Of a DNA stretch of 64,000 nucleotides, positions 53,285 to 61,407 are shown in pieces. Both the position numbers and the translations under genes were made by a program. Within the stretch, counting starts at the first letter, position 1. Each line of letters begins with the position of its first letter. Location of the stretch: NCBI RefSeq assembly GCF_001514145.1, contig NZ_KQ948661.1:62001-126000 (forward strand), given 5' to 3'. The notes below the pieces were generated by a model. It searched no databases and had not been told where the DNA came from. It worked only from the letters and a program-made list of their open reading frames with translations. This DNA comes from Streptomyces canus (GTDB lineage Bacteria > Actinomycetota > Actinomycetes > Streptomycetales > Streptomycetaceae).

Positions 53285-54088
53285 ATGGCCGTCCTGCACG
53301 CCTGGCGCGCCGCCCGCGTCACCCCGCTCGGTGAGCTGCACGCGCCGCCCCGGATGACGGCCGTCCTGGTCCGCCTGGCCGTCCAGGTGGTCCTGGTGGC
53401 CTCCCTGTGGCACGGCCTGTACGCACACACCGGCACCACCGCGGGCCTCACCGAGGGCCAAGCCGTCACGTACGCCGTGCTGGCCGTACTCGCCTCCCGC
53501 CTCAGGGAGTTGGACCAGTACGCGGGCCGGGACACCGTGCTCCAGCACATGCACTTCGGCACCATCGTCTACTGGTATCTGCGCCCGCTGCCGCCCCAGC
53601 GCTACCACGCTCTGCGCGCCCTCGGTGAGCAGGTGTACGGCTTCGCGTGGGCGCTCGGCGGCTATCTGGTCTGTCTGGCGGCCGGGGTGGTGGACCCGCC
53701 CAGGTCGGCAGCCGTGGCAGGGGTGTTCGCGCTGAGCCTGCTGCTGGGCCAGTGTGTCCTGTACTTCGTGCTGCTCACCCTGGACCAGCTGTGCTTCTGG
53801 ACGGTCCGCAACAACGCGGCGATGCTGATCCTGATCTTCGCGCAGAACCTGCTGTCCGGTGTGTACGCGCCGCTGTGGTTCTTCCCGGACTGGTTCATCA
53901 CGCTGAGCGGATTCCTGCCGTTCCAGGCCACGTTGAGCGTGCCGCTCTCCCTCTACATCGGGCGCATCCCGCTCTCCGACGCCTTCGAACAGCTGGCGAT
54001 CCAGGCGTTCTGGGTCGTGGCGCTCTTCCTGTTCACCCGTTTCCTGTGGCGGCGGGCCGCCCGCCGCGTCATCTCCCAAGGAGGCTGA
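53285..54088 (+). CDS. ABC-2 family permease 1 (DUF990-like)
   Basis: A 267-residue membrane protein with about six helices. It shows the LRELDQYAGRDTVLQHMHFGTIVYWYLRPLPPQRY loop typical of the ABC-2/DUF990 permeases, in which the RP motif marks the docking loop. The ATG lies one base after the ATPase stop codon, and an identical loop type (YLTRPMP) occurs in the partner permease. It forms half of the exporter channel. Confidence 0.87.
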   Translation: MAVLHAWRAARVTPLGELHAPPRMTAVLVRLAVQVVLVASLWHGLYAHTGTTAGLTEGQAVTYAVLAVLASRLRELDQYAGRDTVLQHMHFGTIVYWYLRPLPPQRYHALRALGEQVYGFAWALGGYLVCLAAGVVDPPRSAAVAGVFALSLLLGQCVLYFVLLTLDQLCFWTVRNNAAMLILIFAQNLLSGVYAPLWFFPDWFITLSGFLPFQATLSVPLSLYIGRIPLSDAFEQLAIQAFWVVALFLFTRFLWRRAARRVISQGG

Positions 54089-54093
54089 GGCCA

Positions 54094-54894
54094 GTGAACG
54101 GCATGCGGATCGCGTGGCGCGTCACGCGTCTCAACTTCCGTGCCCAGCTGGAGTACCGCACCGAGTTCCTGCTGATGATCGCGATCGGCGCGATCTGGCA
54201 GGTGTCGGTGATCGTGTTCGCCACGGTGCTGCTGACCCGGTTCACCGGGATGGGCGGCTGGGACAGCTCGGAGGTCCTGCTGATCCCGGCGACGAGGATG
54301 CTCGCGCACGGGCTGTTCGTCCTGTTGCTCGGCCGGGTGCACGGCGCGGGCCGGCAGATCCAGGAGGGCAGGATCGACATCTACCTGACCCGCCCGATGC
54401 CCGTGTACCGCCAACTCCAGCTGGCCTTCTTCCCCACCAACGCGATCGGCGACCTGACGGTCGCGGTGGGCCTGATGGTCGGCGCGCTGAGCCGCAGCCA
54501 GCTGGACTGGACACCGGGCCGCATCTCCTACCTGATCGCCGCCGTCATCGGCGGCATGTTCCTGGAGGCGGCCCTCTTCACGGCGATCACCTGCGCGGCG
54601 CTGCGCTTCCCGGCCGCCGACTACTGGAGCCGCTGGCTGGAGGAACTCCTCGGCACCTTCGGCAGCTACCCCCTCAACGTCCTCCCGAAGGCGGTGGGCG
54701 GCCTCCTCACCTACGGCCTCCCCCTCGCCTTCGTCGCCTACTTCCCGGCAGCGGTCCTGACCGGCCACGGCCACGACACCGGCGTCCCGTACTGGCTGGC
54801 GGCGGTGTCGCCACTGCTGGGCGTGGTGGCGTATCTGGGGTCGCGGGTGCTGTGGGGGTGGAGTCTTCGGCATTATGCGGGGGTGAACGGGTGA
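54094..54894 (+). CDS. ABC-2 family permease 2 (DUF990-like)
   Basis: A 266-residue membrane protein with about six helices and the RIDIYLTRPMPVYRQL docking loop. The GTG start at 54094 follows AAGGAGG nine bases upstream. It pairs with the previous permease and ATPase to make a complete exporter. The gene is convergent with the MFS gene ending 28 bp further on. Confidence 0.87.
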   Translation: MNGMRIAWRVTRLNFRAQLEYRTEFLLMIAIGAIWQVSVIVFATVLLTRFTGMGGWDSSEVLLIPATRMLAHGLFVLLLGRVHGAGRQIQEGRIDIYLTRPMPVYRQLQLAFFPTNAIGDLTVAVGLMVGALSRSQLDWTPGRISYLIAAVIGGMFLEAALFTAITCAALRFPAADYWSRWLEELLGTFGSYPLNVLPKAVGGLLTYGLPLAFVAYFPAAVLTGHGHDTGVPYWLAAVSPLLGVVAYLGSRVLWGWSLRHYAGVNG

Positions 54895-54922
54895 GGTCGG
54901 ACCCTGCCCGGGGGACGCGGTC

Positions 54923-56185
54923 TCAGGCCCGCCGGACGGGGGTGAACAGGGCCGTGATCGCAATCAGTACACAGCACGCGCCGGCGGCCAAGCCGACCGG
55001 GGCCGTGCCCTGGTGTTCGGCCGCCCAGGTGAGGACGGCCGCGCCGATCGGGGCCGCTGAGTAGTGCAGGGTCCAGAACGCGGCGGTGACCCGGCCCAGG
55101 AGCGGTTCCGGGGTGACCTCCTGGCGTAGGGACATGGAGCAGGTGCCCGCCACGGCGACGCAGGCCAGGAAGGCGGCGCTCAGGGCCGCGACGACGGGCA
55201 CGTCCCGCGCCCAGCCCATGCCGGCGAAAGCGAGCCCGCACACCGCGACCGCGGCCGTCCAGGTCACGCCGAAGCCGAGCCGGCGGCGGGCCCGGGCCAC
55301 CAGCAGGGCGCCGGTGATCGTTCCGAGCGCGCCGACGGCCATGACGGTGCCGACCGTGTCGTCGCCGTGGCCCAGGTCGTGCTTGAGGTGGTAGATGATC
55401 AGGTCGTTCAGGCCGAAGGTGAGGAAGCTGAAGACGAACAGCAGCGCGGTGAGCGTACGCAGGACGGGGTGGCTGCGCAGGAAGGTCGCTCCGGTCCGCA
55501 AGTCCCGCCACAGGCCGGTGCGTTCGCCGTCGGCTCCGACGGCCCGCGCCCTGAACCGTACGAAGGCCGTGCACAGCGCCGACACCCCGAAACTCGCGGC
55601 GTTCACCCCGACGGCGGCGGCCGGTCCGGTCCAGGCGGCCACCATGCCCGCGCACAGCGGGCCCAGTACGCCGGCCGCCGCCGCGGTCGCGTTCAACCGC
55701 CCGTTGGCCTCGGTCAGTTGCCCGGTCCCGACGAGACTCCGTACGACGGTGACGTAGCCGACGGCGAACAGTGTGCCGACGGCCTCGCACAGCGGCAGGA
55801 CCGCGTACAGCAGCCAGACCTGCGGCCCGAACAACCACACCACCGGGATCACGCCGTACAGCACCAGGCGCACCAGGTCGCAGCCGATCAGCAGCCGGCG
55901 CCGGTCGACCCGGTCCACCACGACCCCGGCGAACACCGCCGCCACGACCGCCGCCGCCCCACCCACCGCCGTCAGCAGCCCCATCCGCGCGAGGGAGCCC
56001 GTGGCCTCCAGCACCAGCAGGGGCAGGGCGATCAGGGCGAAGGAGTCGCCGAGGACGGAGAGGGTCTGGGCGGCCCAGAAGACGGCGAAGTCCCGTTGCC
56101 GCCAGAGCGGGCGCGGCTCGTCGTCGGACTTCGGGGAAGCCGTACGGCCATCGGACTCCCCGTCACGCCGCGCCTCGTACGCCAT
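54923..56185 (-). CDS. MFS exporter 1 (MFS_3 / macrolide-efflux-like)
   Basis: A 420-residue transporter from ATG 56185 with 12 predicted helices and the MFS_3/Mef pattern: RDFAVFWAAQTLSVLGDSFALIALPLLV at the start and the loop GVVVDRVDRRRLLIGCD between helices 2 and 3. It probably exports a hydrophobic drug-like compound. A 7-bp hairpin (CCCAGGT/ACCTGGG, 56193-56214) abuts the GGAGG ribosome site. It is 124 bp downstream of a second MFS gene of the same type. Confidence 0.85.
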   Translation of the reverse strand: MAYEARRDGESDGRTASPKSDDEPRPLWRQRDFAVFWAAQTLSVLGDSFALIALPLLVLEATGSLARMGLLTAVGGAAAVVAAVFAGVVVDRVDRRRLLIGCDLVRLVLYGVIPVVWLFGPQVWLLYAVLPLCEAVGTLFAVGYVTVVRSLVGTGQLTEANGRLNATAAAAGVLGPLCAGMVAAWTGPAAAVGVNAASFGVSALCTAFVRFRARAVGADGERTGLWRDLRTGATFLRSHPVLRTLTALLFVFSFLTFGLNDLIIYHLKHDLGHGDDTVGTVMAVGALGTITGALLVARARRRLGFGVTWTAAVAVCGLAFAGMGWARDVPVVAALSAAFLACVAVAGTCSMSLRQEVTPEPLLGRVTAAFWTLHYSAAPIGAAVLTWAAEHQGTAPVGLAAGACCVLIAITALFTPVRRA

Positions 56186-56309
56186 GCTCCTCCCCAGGTC
56201 CCGGACAACCTGGGCAACCTTAGAGCCGCCGCCACCGGCACGGAAACGACTTTCGGCGCCCGTGCCCTGCGCCCCGGGCATCGCGGGATGTGGTGCGCCG
56301 GGAGCCCGC

Positions 56310-57644
56310 CTAGTCCGTCCGCGCGGGGTGGCCGGGCGAGCCCGACCCCCGTGTGGGAGAGGGCGGTTCGCCCGTTCCGTGCCACGGACCGGTCTCCAGG
56401 GACCGGATCCCGGGAATCGGGGACGGCAGCAGCCACAGCACGGACAGCACCCCGCCGACGGCGACCGTCACCAGGGTCGCCCGGAGGCCGAAGGCCGTGG
56501 CCAGCACGCCTCCGGCGAGGGCGCCGAGGGGGCGGATGCCGTAGTTGACGGTGCTGTAGGCGCCCACCACACGGCTGCGCAGGGCGTCCGGAGTCACCAC
56601 GGCCTGCAGCGAGTTGAGGTTGACGTCGAACCACATGACGCCCACACCGACCAGGAAGTACGCGGCACCCAGGAGCCCGGCGGCCGCCCAGGCCGGCCCG
56701 CCGGCGATCGCGGCCAGGGCGAAGGGCGCCGGGAACAGTACGGCCCCGACGGTGACGGACCGCCCCACCCCGATCCGCCTCGACACGCGCGGAGCGGTCA
56801 GCGCCCCGACGAGGGAGCCGGCCGCCCCGATGCCGAGGGTCAGCCCGATGGCGCCCGGGGACAGCCCGAGCTCGCGGTCGGCGAACAGCACGACCATGCC
56901 GGTGCCCGCGAGAAAGGTGAAGAAGTTGACGGTCGTGGAGCACCCGAGGCCCGCCCGCAGTACCGGCTGCCGTACGACGAAGGCCAGGCCCTCGCGGGCG
57001 TCACGCAGTAACGCGGGCATCGCGGCGCCGGTACGGGCGGCGGGTGCGGGCTCGTCGACCGCGACCCGGTTCAGCAGCAGGGCGGAGACCAGGAAGGACA
57101 CGGCGTCCGCGACCACGGCGACCGGCGCGCCCAGTGCCTGGACGAGCCCGCCGCCCGCCGCGGGACCGGCGATGAAGGAGGCCGAACGGGCCGCGCTGAA
57201 CTTGCTGTTGGCGTCGACGTACGACGAACTCTGCACCAGCCGTGCGAACAGCGGCATCCACGCGCACCCGGCCACCACGCCCGCGAACCCGGTCAGCAGC
57301 GCCACCGCGTACAGCTGACCGAGGGTGAGGGCGTCCCACAGATACGCGAGGGGCAGCGACAGCAGTACGACCGCCCGTACCAGGTCGGTGACGACGAGCA
57401 GCCGCCGCTTGTGGGCCCGGCCGTCGACCCACGCCCCCAGTACCAGGGCGAGCAGGTTCGGCGCCCAGGCAAGTGCGATGAGCCAGGCTACCTGCCCGGC
57501 CGAGGCGTCCAGCACCCCGACTGCGATCAGCGGCACCGCCACCTCGGAGACTCGGTCGCCGAACTGTGAGACGGCGCTGCTCGCCCAGCACCGGACGAAG
57601 CGCGGGTCACGCCACAAGGAGTCCTGCCCCGCTTCGCGTGTCAT
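56310..57644 (-). CDS. MFS exporter 2 (MFS_3 type), TTA codon
   Basis: A 444-residue transporter with 12 helices and the same family signature (RFVRCWASSAVSQFGDRVSEVAVPLIAVGVL; loop GAWVDGRAHKRRLLVVTD). A TTA codon at 57011-57009 (in MPALLRDAREG) makes translation bldA-dependent. The ATG overlaps the stop of the ArsR regulator (ATGA), so the two are translationally coupled. It probably exports a toxic compound sensed by that regulator. Confidence 0.87.
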   Translation of the reverse strand: MTREAGQDSLWRDPRFVRCWASSAVSQFGDRVSEVAVPLIAVGVLDASAGQVAWLIALAWAPNLLALVLGAWVDGRAHKRRLLVVTDLVRAVVLLSLPLAYLWDALTLGQLYAVALLTGFAGVVAGCAWMPLFARLVQSSSYVDANSKFSAARSASFIAGPAAGGGLVQALGAPVAVVADAVSFLVSALLLNRVAVDEPAPAARTGAAMPALLRDAREGLAFVVRQPVLRAGLGCSTTVNFFTFLAGTGMVVLFADRELGLSPGAIGLTLGIGAAGSLVGALTAPRVSRRIGVGRSVTVGAVLFPAPFALAAIAGGPAWAAAGLLGAAYFLVGVGVMWFDVNLNSLQAVVTPDALRSRVVGAYSTVNYGIRPLGALAGGVLATAFGLRATLVTVAVGGVLSVLWLLPSPIPGIRSLETGPWHGTGEPPSPTRGSGSPGHPARTD

Positions 57645-58249
57645 GCGGTCGTACCGGCGTCGCCGGTACCGTCGGCCGCCTCCGGCAAGGCGTACAGGAG
57701 CATCCGCACACCCCTGCTCCCCTGCGGCCGCCGCGCGGGATCGCGGGTGACGTACGGCGCGAGGAGTTCCTCCATCGCGTCCTTGAGAGCGGCGAGTTCA
57801 TCGGCGGTGACCACGATCCGGGTGTTGTTCGCGACAACCTTGCCGACCCACTCCTGTTCCAGTCCGGGACCGGTCTCGGTGAGCCAGCGCATCGGAAGGT
57901 CGGCGGTACGGGCGAACATCTCCCCGGCCAGCAACTGGGCCGCGGCCCGCCCGTCCTCGTCCTCGGGCGTCTCGAACCGGAACCCGCGCGCCACGGCCTC
58001 CCAGCGCCGCTCCCGCCGGTCCGCCCCGCCTTCGACGGCGTCCCGGACCAGCCCGAAGCCCGCGAGATGCCGTAGATGCCAACTCGCGACCGATGGTGTC
58101 GCCCCGACGTGCGGGGACAACTGCGTGGCGGTGGCCGGACCATGCCGCTGGAGGCGTTCCAGGATGGCCAGCCGTACGGGGTGCGCGAGCGCCCGCATGG
58201 CCTTCGGATCGGTGATCTCCATATCGCCGAAGCGATTGTCGGACTGCAT
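57641..58249 (-). CDS. ArsR-type winged-helix regulator
   Basis: A 202-residue regulator. The HTH_20/ArsR domain (about 10-80) has MRALAHPVRLAILERLQRHGPATATQLSPHVGATPSVASWHLRHLA. A C-terminal ~110-residue domain of unknown fold follows. No metal-binding Cys are present, so a small-molecule ligand is likely. ATG 58249 is preferred since the upstream GTG 58270 lies inside the operator. It is the first gene of the ArsR-MFS-MFS unit. Confidence 0.85.
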   Translation of the reverse strand: MQSDNRFGDMEITDPKAMRALAHPVRLAILERLQRHGPATATQLSPHVGATPSVASWHLRHLAGFGLVRDAVEGGADRRERRWEAVARGFRFETPEDEDGRAAAQLLAGEMFARTADLPMRWLTETGPGLEQEWVGKVVANNTRIVVTADELAALKDAMEELLAPYVTRDPARRPQGSRGVRMLLYALPEAADGTGDAGTTA

Positions 58250-58263
58250 GTCATGAGAGTGTC

Positions 58264-58292
58264 CTCTCACATATTGTGAGAGTCAACTCTCA
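58264..58292 (-). promoter_or_regulatory. Operator and promoter of the ArsR-MFS unit
   Basis: CTCTCAC-N5-GTGAGAG (58264-58282) overlaps TGAGAGT-CA-ACTCTCA (58277-58292); both are perfect 7-bp-arm inverted repeats. On the minus strand TTGACT (58286-58281) serves as a -35 element and a GACACT follows 17 bases on. The operator thus fills the spacer, an arrangement suited to repression by the adjacent ArsR protein. Confidence 0.7.
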
Positions 58293-58308
58293 GATCAGAC
58301 TGGGCTGT

Positions 58309-58480
58309 TCAGCGCCCGGTACGCGGCGGCTGCAGACGGGCCGCCAACCTGCGGCCCCAGGCCTGGCTGGGCACTTCGACGCAACGGTGGGTCAGTAGGC
58401 ACAGGGGCAACAGCGCGGCGACGAAGGCCACTTCGAGTACGAGACTGCCCTGCCGCCGTCGGCCGATGGTGCCGTCGATC
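58309..58480 (-). pseudogene. 3' remnant of an acyltransferase-3 gene
   Basis: The minus strand encodes LVLEVAFVAALLPLCLLTHRCVEVPSQAWGRRLAAR and then a stop. This is the last membrane helix and the HRFVEVP-x-Q-x-WGRR tail of OafA-type acyltransferases. The upstream ~90% of the gene is missing; the sequence changes into other remnants at about 58480. No start codon or ribosome site fits. Confidence 0.6.
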
Positions 58481-58600
58481 ACCGCTGCGCCACTACTGGC
58501 GGGCCAACAAGCTGTCGGCTCCTACATCGCCGGAACCGTCGGCGGCGCCCCGCTCAGCGTGGTCAGGCAGTACATCGAGCAGCAGAACCGGCCGGTGTGA
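58481..58600 (+). pseudogene. 3' remnant of an IS200/IS605-type transposase (TnpA)
   Basis: The plus-strand frame ends with VGSYIAGTVGGAPLSVVRQ, then YIEQQNRPV and TGA at 58598-58600. The pattern Y-x-A-x-x-x-GGAPL-x-x-x-x-x-Y-I-E-Q-Q is the C-terminus of IS200/IS605 TnpA. The HUH and the rest of the catalytic region are absent, so it is inactive. Confidence 0.6.
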
Positions 58601-58764
58601 GCACGGACGGCTCCGTCGGCCTGTGGAGCGTCGACCTGCGCGACCCGGCAGGCGCGATCCACGACATCTGCGCGGCCGTCGACACCGACCTCACCCCTCT
58701 AGAACAGTCCCGCTACCTGCACGACCGGTCCACGGAAACCGGCTGTCGACGGGCCGCGCCATAG
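58597..58764 (+). pseudogene. 3' remnant of a WD40-repeat protein gene
   Basis: The frame STDGSVGLWSVDLRDPAGA continues with IHDICAAVDTDLTPLEQSRYL and ends in CRRAAP and TAG at 58762-58764. DGSV-x-LW is the end of a WD40 blade. The AIHDICA...LTPLEQSRYL tail is typical of large Streptomyces WD40/NTPase proteins. All other blades are missing. Confidence 0.55.
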
Positions 58765-58770
58765 GAGGAG

Positions 58771-59000
58771 TCAGTCGGCGCACGACCCCACTCGCAGCTC
58801 CGCCCACACGGTCTTGTACGCCCCGACCGGCCGGAGTTCGCAGCATTCGTACGCGGAACCCGCGCCCGTGCGCGTACCCCCAGACGTCCATCCGGGCGGC
58901 GACGAGCCGCCGGGCGCCCGGTGGGGTGCAGGCGAAGAGCTGAGTGAACGTGCCGATGACGACGAGAGGTTGGAAATCGATCTCTGCGGACAGGCGAGTG
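58771..59000 (-). pseudogene. Broken RsbW-like ATPase gene
   Basis: One frame reads FTQLFACTPPGARRLVAARMDVWG (about 58990-58866), the N-terminal helix pattern of Streptomyces anti-sigma-type ATPases. Another frame then reads CCELRPVGAYKTVWAELRVGS and stops at 58771, the usual C-terminal GKTVWAEL end. The whole ATP-binding core is deleted and a frameshift joins the two parts. Confidence 0.6.
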
Positions 59001-59103
59001 CACGAAGGTCCTGCGCCCCCCTCCGGGCCACGGGTGCCGTCGGCAATCAGCTCCGCAGCTGCCGGTGCGCCAACGACGTCGCCTGTCCGCCGTACCGGAA
59101 CCC

Positions 59104-59559
59104 TCAGCCCGCCGTCACATTGCTCGTGATCAACCGCAGCAGCTGCTTCACCGCGGCATCCTGCTCCGGCGTCAACCCCATGGCGTTCCCCATCGCGGGC
59201 GGCACCGCTCCAGCCCTCTCCCGCAGTGCCGCCCCCTCCTCGGTGAGCCGGATGGCCACCGAGCGTTCGTCTTCCGGCCGGCGTTCGCGGCGCAGCAGCT
59301 CGGCCGCCTCCAGTCGCTTCAGCAGCGGTGACAGCGTGCTGGACTCCAGCTGGAGGGCCGTACCGAGATCGCGCACGGAGATCGAGTCCTGCTCCCAGAG
59401 CACCAGCATCACCAGGTACTGGGGATAGGTCAGCCCGAGTTCGTCCAGGAGCGGGCGATAGCGCGCGGTGACCGCTCTCGACGCCGCGTAGAGCGCGAAG
59501 CACAGCTGGTCGTCCAGGAGCAGGGTCTGCTCGGCCCTGCTGCCTGCGGATGTACTCAC
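59104..59559 (-). CDS. OhrR-like MarR-family regulator
   Basis: A 151-residue winged-helix regulator. The N-terminal helix LLLDDQLCFALYAASRAVTARYRPLL includes the Cys conserved in OhrR, the sensor of organic hydroperoxides. The DNA-binding part reads ISVRDLGTALQLESSTLSPLLKRLEA with the wing RPEDERSVAIRLTEEG. GTG 59559 is chosen because AAGGGAG lies eight bases upstream. It is divergent from an esterase rather than from an ohr gene. Confidence 0.88.
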   Translation of the reverse strand: MSTSAGSRAEQTLLLDDQLCFALYAASRAVTARYRPLLDELGLTYPQYLVMLVLWEQDSISVRDLGTALQLESSTLSPLLKRLEAAELLRRERRPEDERSVAIRLTEEGAALRERAGAVPPAMGNAMGLTPEQDAAVKQLLRLITSNVTAG

Positions 59560-59628
59560 GGAAACGGCTCCCTTCACCGGGCCCCACCGTACGGGTTCGA
59601 GTCCTCTCGATTCTATCGACCCCTAATC

Positions 59629-59642
59629 AGTTGTGCACGACT
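59629..59642. promoter_or_regulatory. Imperfect palindrome between OhrR-like and esterase genes
   Basis: AGTTGTGCACGACT has one mismatch between its arms. It is centred in the 172-bp divergent region and is a candidate operator for the OhrR-like protein. Confidence 0.4.
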
Positions 59643-59731
59643 TAATAGCGCGCTACTGTTCTCGGCATGCCGCCACTCGGCCGAACCCGCAGACCGAGCG
59701 CGTCCCCGGCACCCGATCCGAGGAGATCGTC

Positions 59732-60697
59732 ATGACCGACAGCACCCCCCGCCCCGTACTGGAACCGGCCGCCCAGGCCTTCGCCGAGGCCACCGCGAAC
59801 CCGCCGTACCTCTTCGACCTGGGCCCCGTCGAGGGCCGCAAGACGGTCGACGAGGTGCAGTCGGGTGAGATCGCCAAGCCCGCCGTGGACGAGGAGTGGG
59901 TGACCGTCCAGGGCGGCCCGACCGGCAGCGTCCGGACGCGCATCGTGAAGCCCGCGGGCGCCACCGGCACCCTCCCCGTGGTGATCTACCTCCACGGCGC
60001 GGGCTGGGTCTTCGGCAACGCCCACACGCACGACCGGCTGGTCCGGGAACTCGCCGTCGGCACCGGCGCCGCGGTCGTCTTCCCGGAGTACGACCTCTCC
60101 CCCGAGGCGCGCTACCCGGTCGCCGTCGAGCAGAACTACGCGGTCGCCCGGTGGGTCGTGGAGCAGGGCGCGGCCAAGGGCCTGGACGCCACGCGCATCG
60201 CCGTGGCCGGGGACTCCGTCGGCGGCAACATGACCGCCGCGCTGACCCTGATGGCCAAGGAGCGCGGGGACGTCCCGCTCGTCCAGCAGGTCCTCTTCTA
60301 CCCGGTCACCGACGCGAGCTTCGACACCGGCTCCTACCGCCAGTTCGCCGAGGGCTACTTCCTGCGCCGCGATGCCATGCAGTGGTTCTGGGACCAGTAC
60401 ACGACCGACGAGAAGCAGCGCGCCGAGATCACCGCGAGCCCCCTGCGCGCCTCCGTCGACCAGCTGCGCGACCTGCCCCCGGCCCTGGTCATCACCGCCG
60501 AGGCGGACGTCCTGCGTGACGAGGGCGAGGCATACGCGAACAGGCTGCGCGAGGCCGGAGTCCCGGTCACCGCGGTCCGTTACCAGGGCGTCATCCACGA
60601 CTTCGTGATGCTCAACGCGCTGCGCGGGACCCACGCCGCCGAGGCCGCCATCGCCCAGGCGGTCAGCACCCTCCGCACAGCCTTCACGGCTTCCTGA
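59732..60697 (+). CDS. HSL-family alpha/beta hydrolase (esterase)
   Basis: A 321-residue esterase of the hormone-sensitive lipase family. The oxyanion-hole motif is HGAGWVFG, in place of HGGG. The nucleophile Ser is in GDSVGGN, the acid is the Asp in ITAEADVLRDEGEAYA, and the His is in GVIHDFVML. The substrate is an unknown acyl ester. ATG 59732 follows GAGGAG. A terminator follows the gene. Confidence 0.9.
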   Translation: MTDSTPRPVLEPAAQAFAEATANPPYLFDLGPVEGRKTVDEVQSGEIAKPAVDEEWVTVQGGPTGSVRTRIVKPAGATGTLPVVIYLHGAGWVFGNAHTHDRLVRELAVGTGAAVVFPEYDLSPEARYPVAVEQNYAVARWVVEQGAAKGLDATRIAVAGDSVGGNMTAALTLMAKERGDVPLVQQVLFYPVTDASFDTGSYRQFAEGYFLRRDAMQWFWDQYTTDEKQRAEITASPLRASVDQLRDLPPALVITAEADVLRDEGEAYANRLREAGVPVTAVRYQGVIHDFVMLNALRGTHAAEAAIAQAVSTLRTAFTAS

Positions 60698-60718
60698 TCT
60701 CCCGACCGCCGCACGCCC

Positions 60719-60750
60719 AGGCCCCGGACCGCAAAAATCCGGGGCCTTTT
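60719..60750 (+). terminator. Rho-independent terminator after the esterase gene
   Basis: AGGCCCCGGA pairs with TCCGGGGCCT (60719-60728, 60738-60747) and TTT follows. It lies 21 bp after the stop codon; the loop is A-rich. Confidence 0.85.
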
Positions 60751-60771
60751 CCTGTGAGGTCCAGTAGTGTG

Positions 60772-60786
60772 CCTAGGAGTCCTAGG
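60772..60786. promoter_or_regulatory. Operator upstream of the TetR gene
   Basis: CCTAGGA-G-TCCTAGG is a perfect 15-bp palindrome 33 bp before the TetR start codon, in the expected position for autoregulation. Confidence 0.65.
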
Positions 60787-60819
60787 TTTGCAGAACACGC
60801 ACAGGTTTACGGAGCACGC

Positions 60820-61407
60820 ATGGCCCCCCGCGCAGGCCTCACCGCCGAACGCCTCACCGAGGCCGCCGCCGACCTCGCCGACGAGATCGGCTTCGAGAAC
60901 ATCACCCTGGCCGCCCTCGCCAAACGCTTCGGCGTGAAGGACGCGAGCCTCTACTCGCACGTCAGGAGCCTCCAGGACCTGCGCACCCGGCTCGCCCTGT
61001 TCGCCGGCGGCGAGATGATCGACCGGATCGCCGTCGCGGTGGCGGGGCGGGCCGGGAAGGACGCCCTGGTCGCCTTCGCCGGTGCCTACCGGGCGTACGC
61101 GCTGGAGCGGCCGGGGCGGTACGCGGCCACGCAGATCCGGATCGACCAGTCGCTGATCGCCGGCACCCCCGCGCTCCACCGCACCGTCGAGATCACCTAC
61201 GGCATGCTCCGGGCCTACGGCCTCGCCGAACCCGATCTCACCGACGCGGTACGCCTGTTGCGCGCCGCCTTCCACGGCTACTGCGCCCTGGAGTCGGCGG
61301 GCGGCTTCGGCGCCCCCCGCGACGTACAGAAGTCCTGGGACAGGGCGGTCGACGCCCTGCACGTGGCACTCGAGAACTGGCCCCAAGAGGAGAGCACCGA
61401 TGACTGA
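60820..61407 (+). CDS. TetR/AcrR-family regulator
   Basis: A 195-residue regulator. The N-terminal helix-turn-helix is FENITLAALAKRFGVKDASLYSHV. The C-terminal ligand domain is of the WHG/TetR_C_33 type (FHGYCALESAGGFGAPRDVQKSWDRAVDAL). ATG 60820 follows GGAG. It overlaps the downstream hydrolase gene by 8 bp, so that hydrolase is its most likely target along with itself through the CCTAGGA palindrome. Confidence 0.9.
   Translation: MAPRAGLTAERLTEAAADLADEIGFENITLAALAKRFGVKDASLYSHVRSLQDLRTRLALFAGGEMIDRIAVAVAGRAGKDALVAFAGAYRAYALERPGRYAATQIRIDQSLIAGTPALHRTVEITYGMLRAYGLAEPDLTDAVRLLRAAFHGYCALESAGGFGAPRDVQKSWDRAVDALHVALENWPQEESTDD

Noticed and set aside
59104..59587. Long minus-strand frame running from 59587 to 58691 through the OhrR-like gene
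   Set aside because: It is out of frame with the clear MarR-type protein; only its last third overlaps the broken ATPase remnant and is described there.
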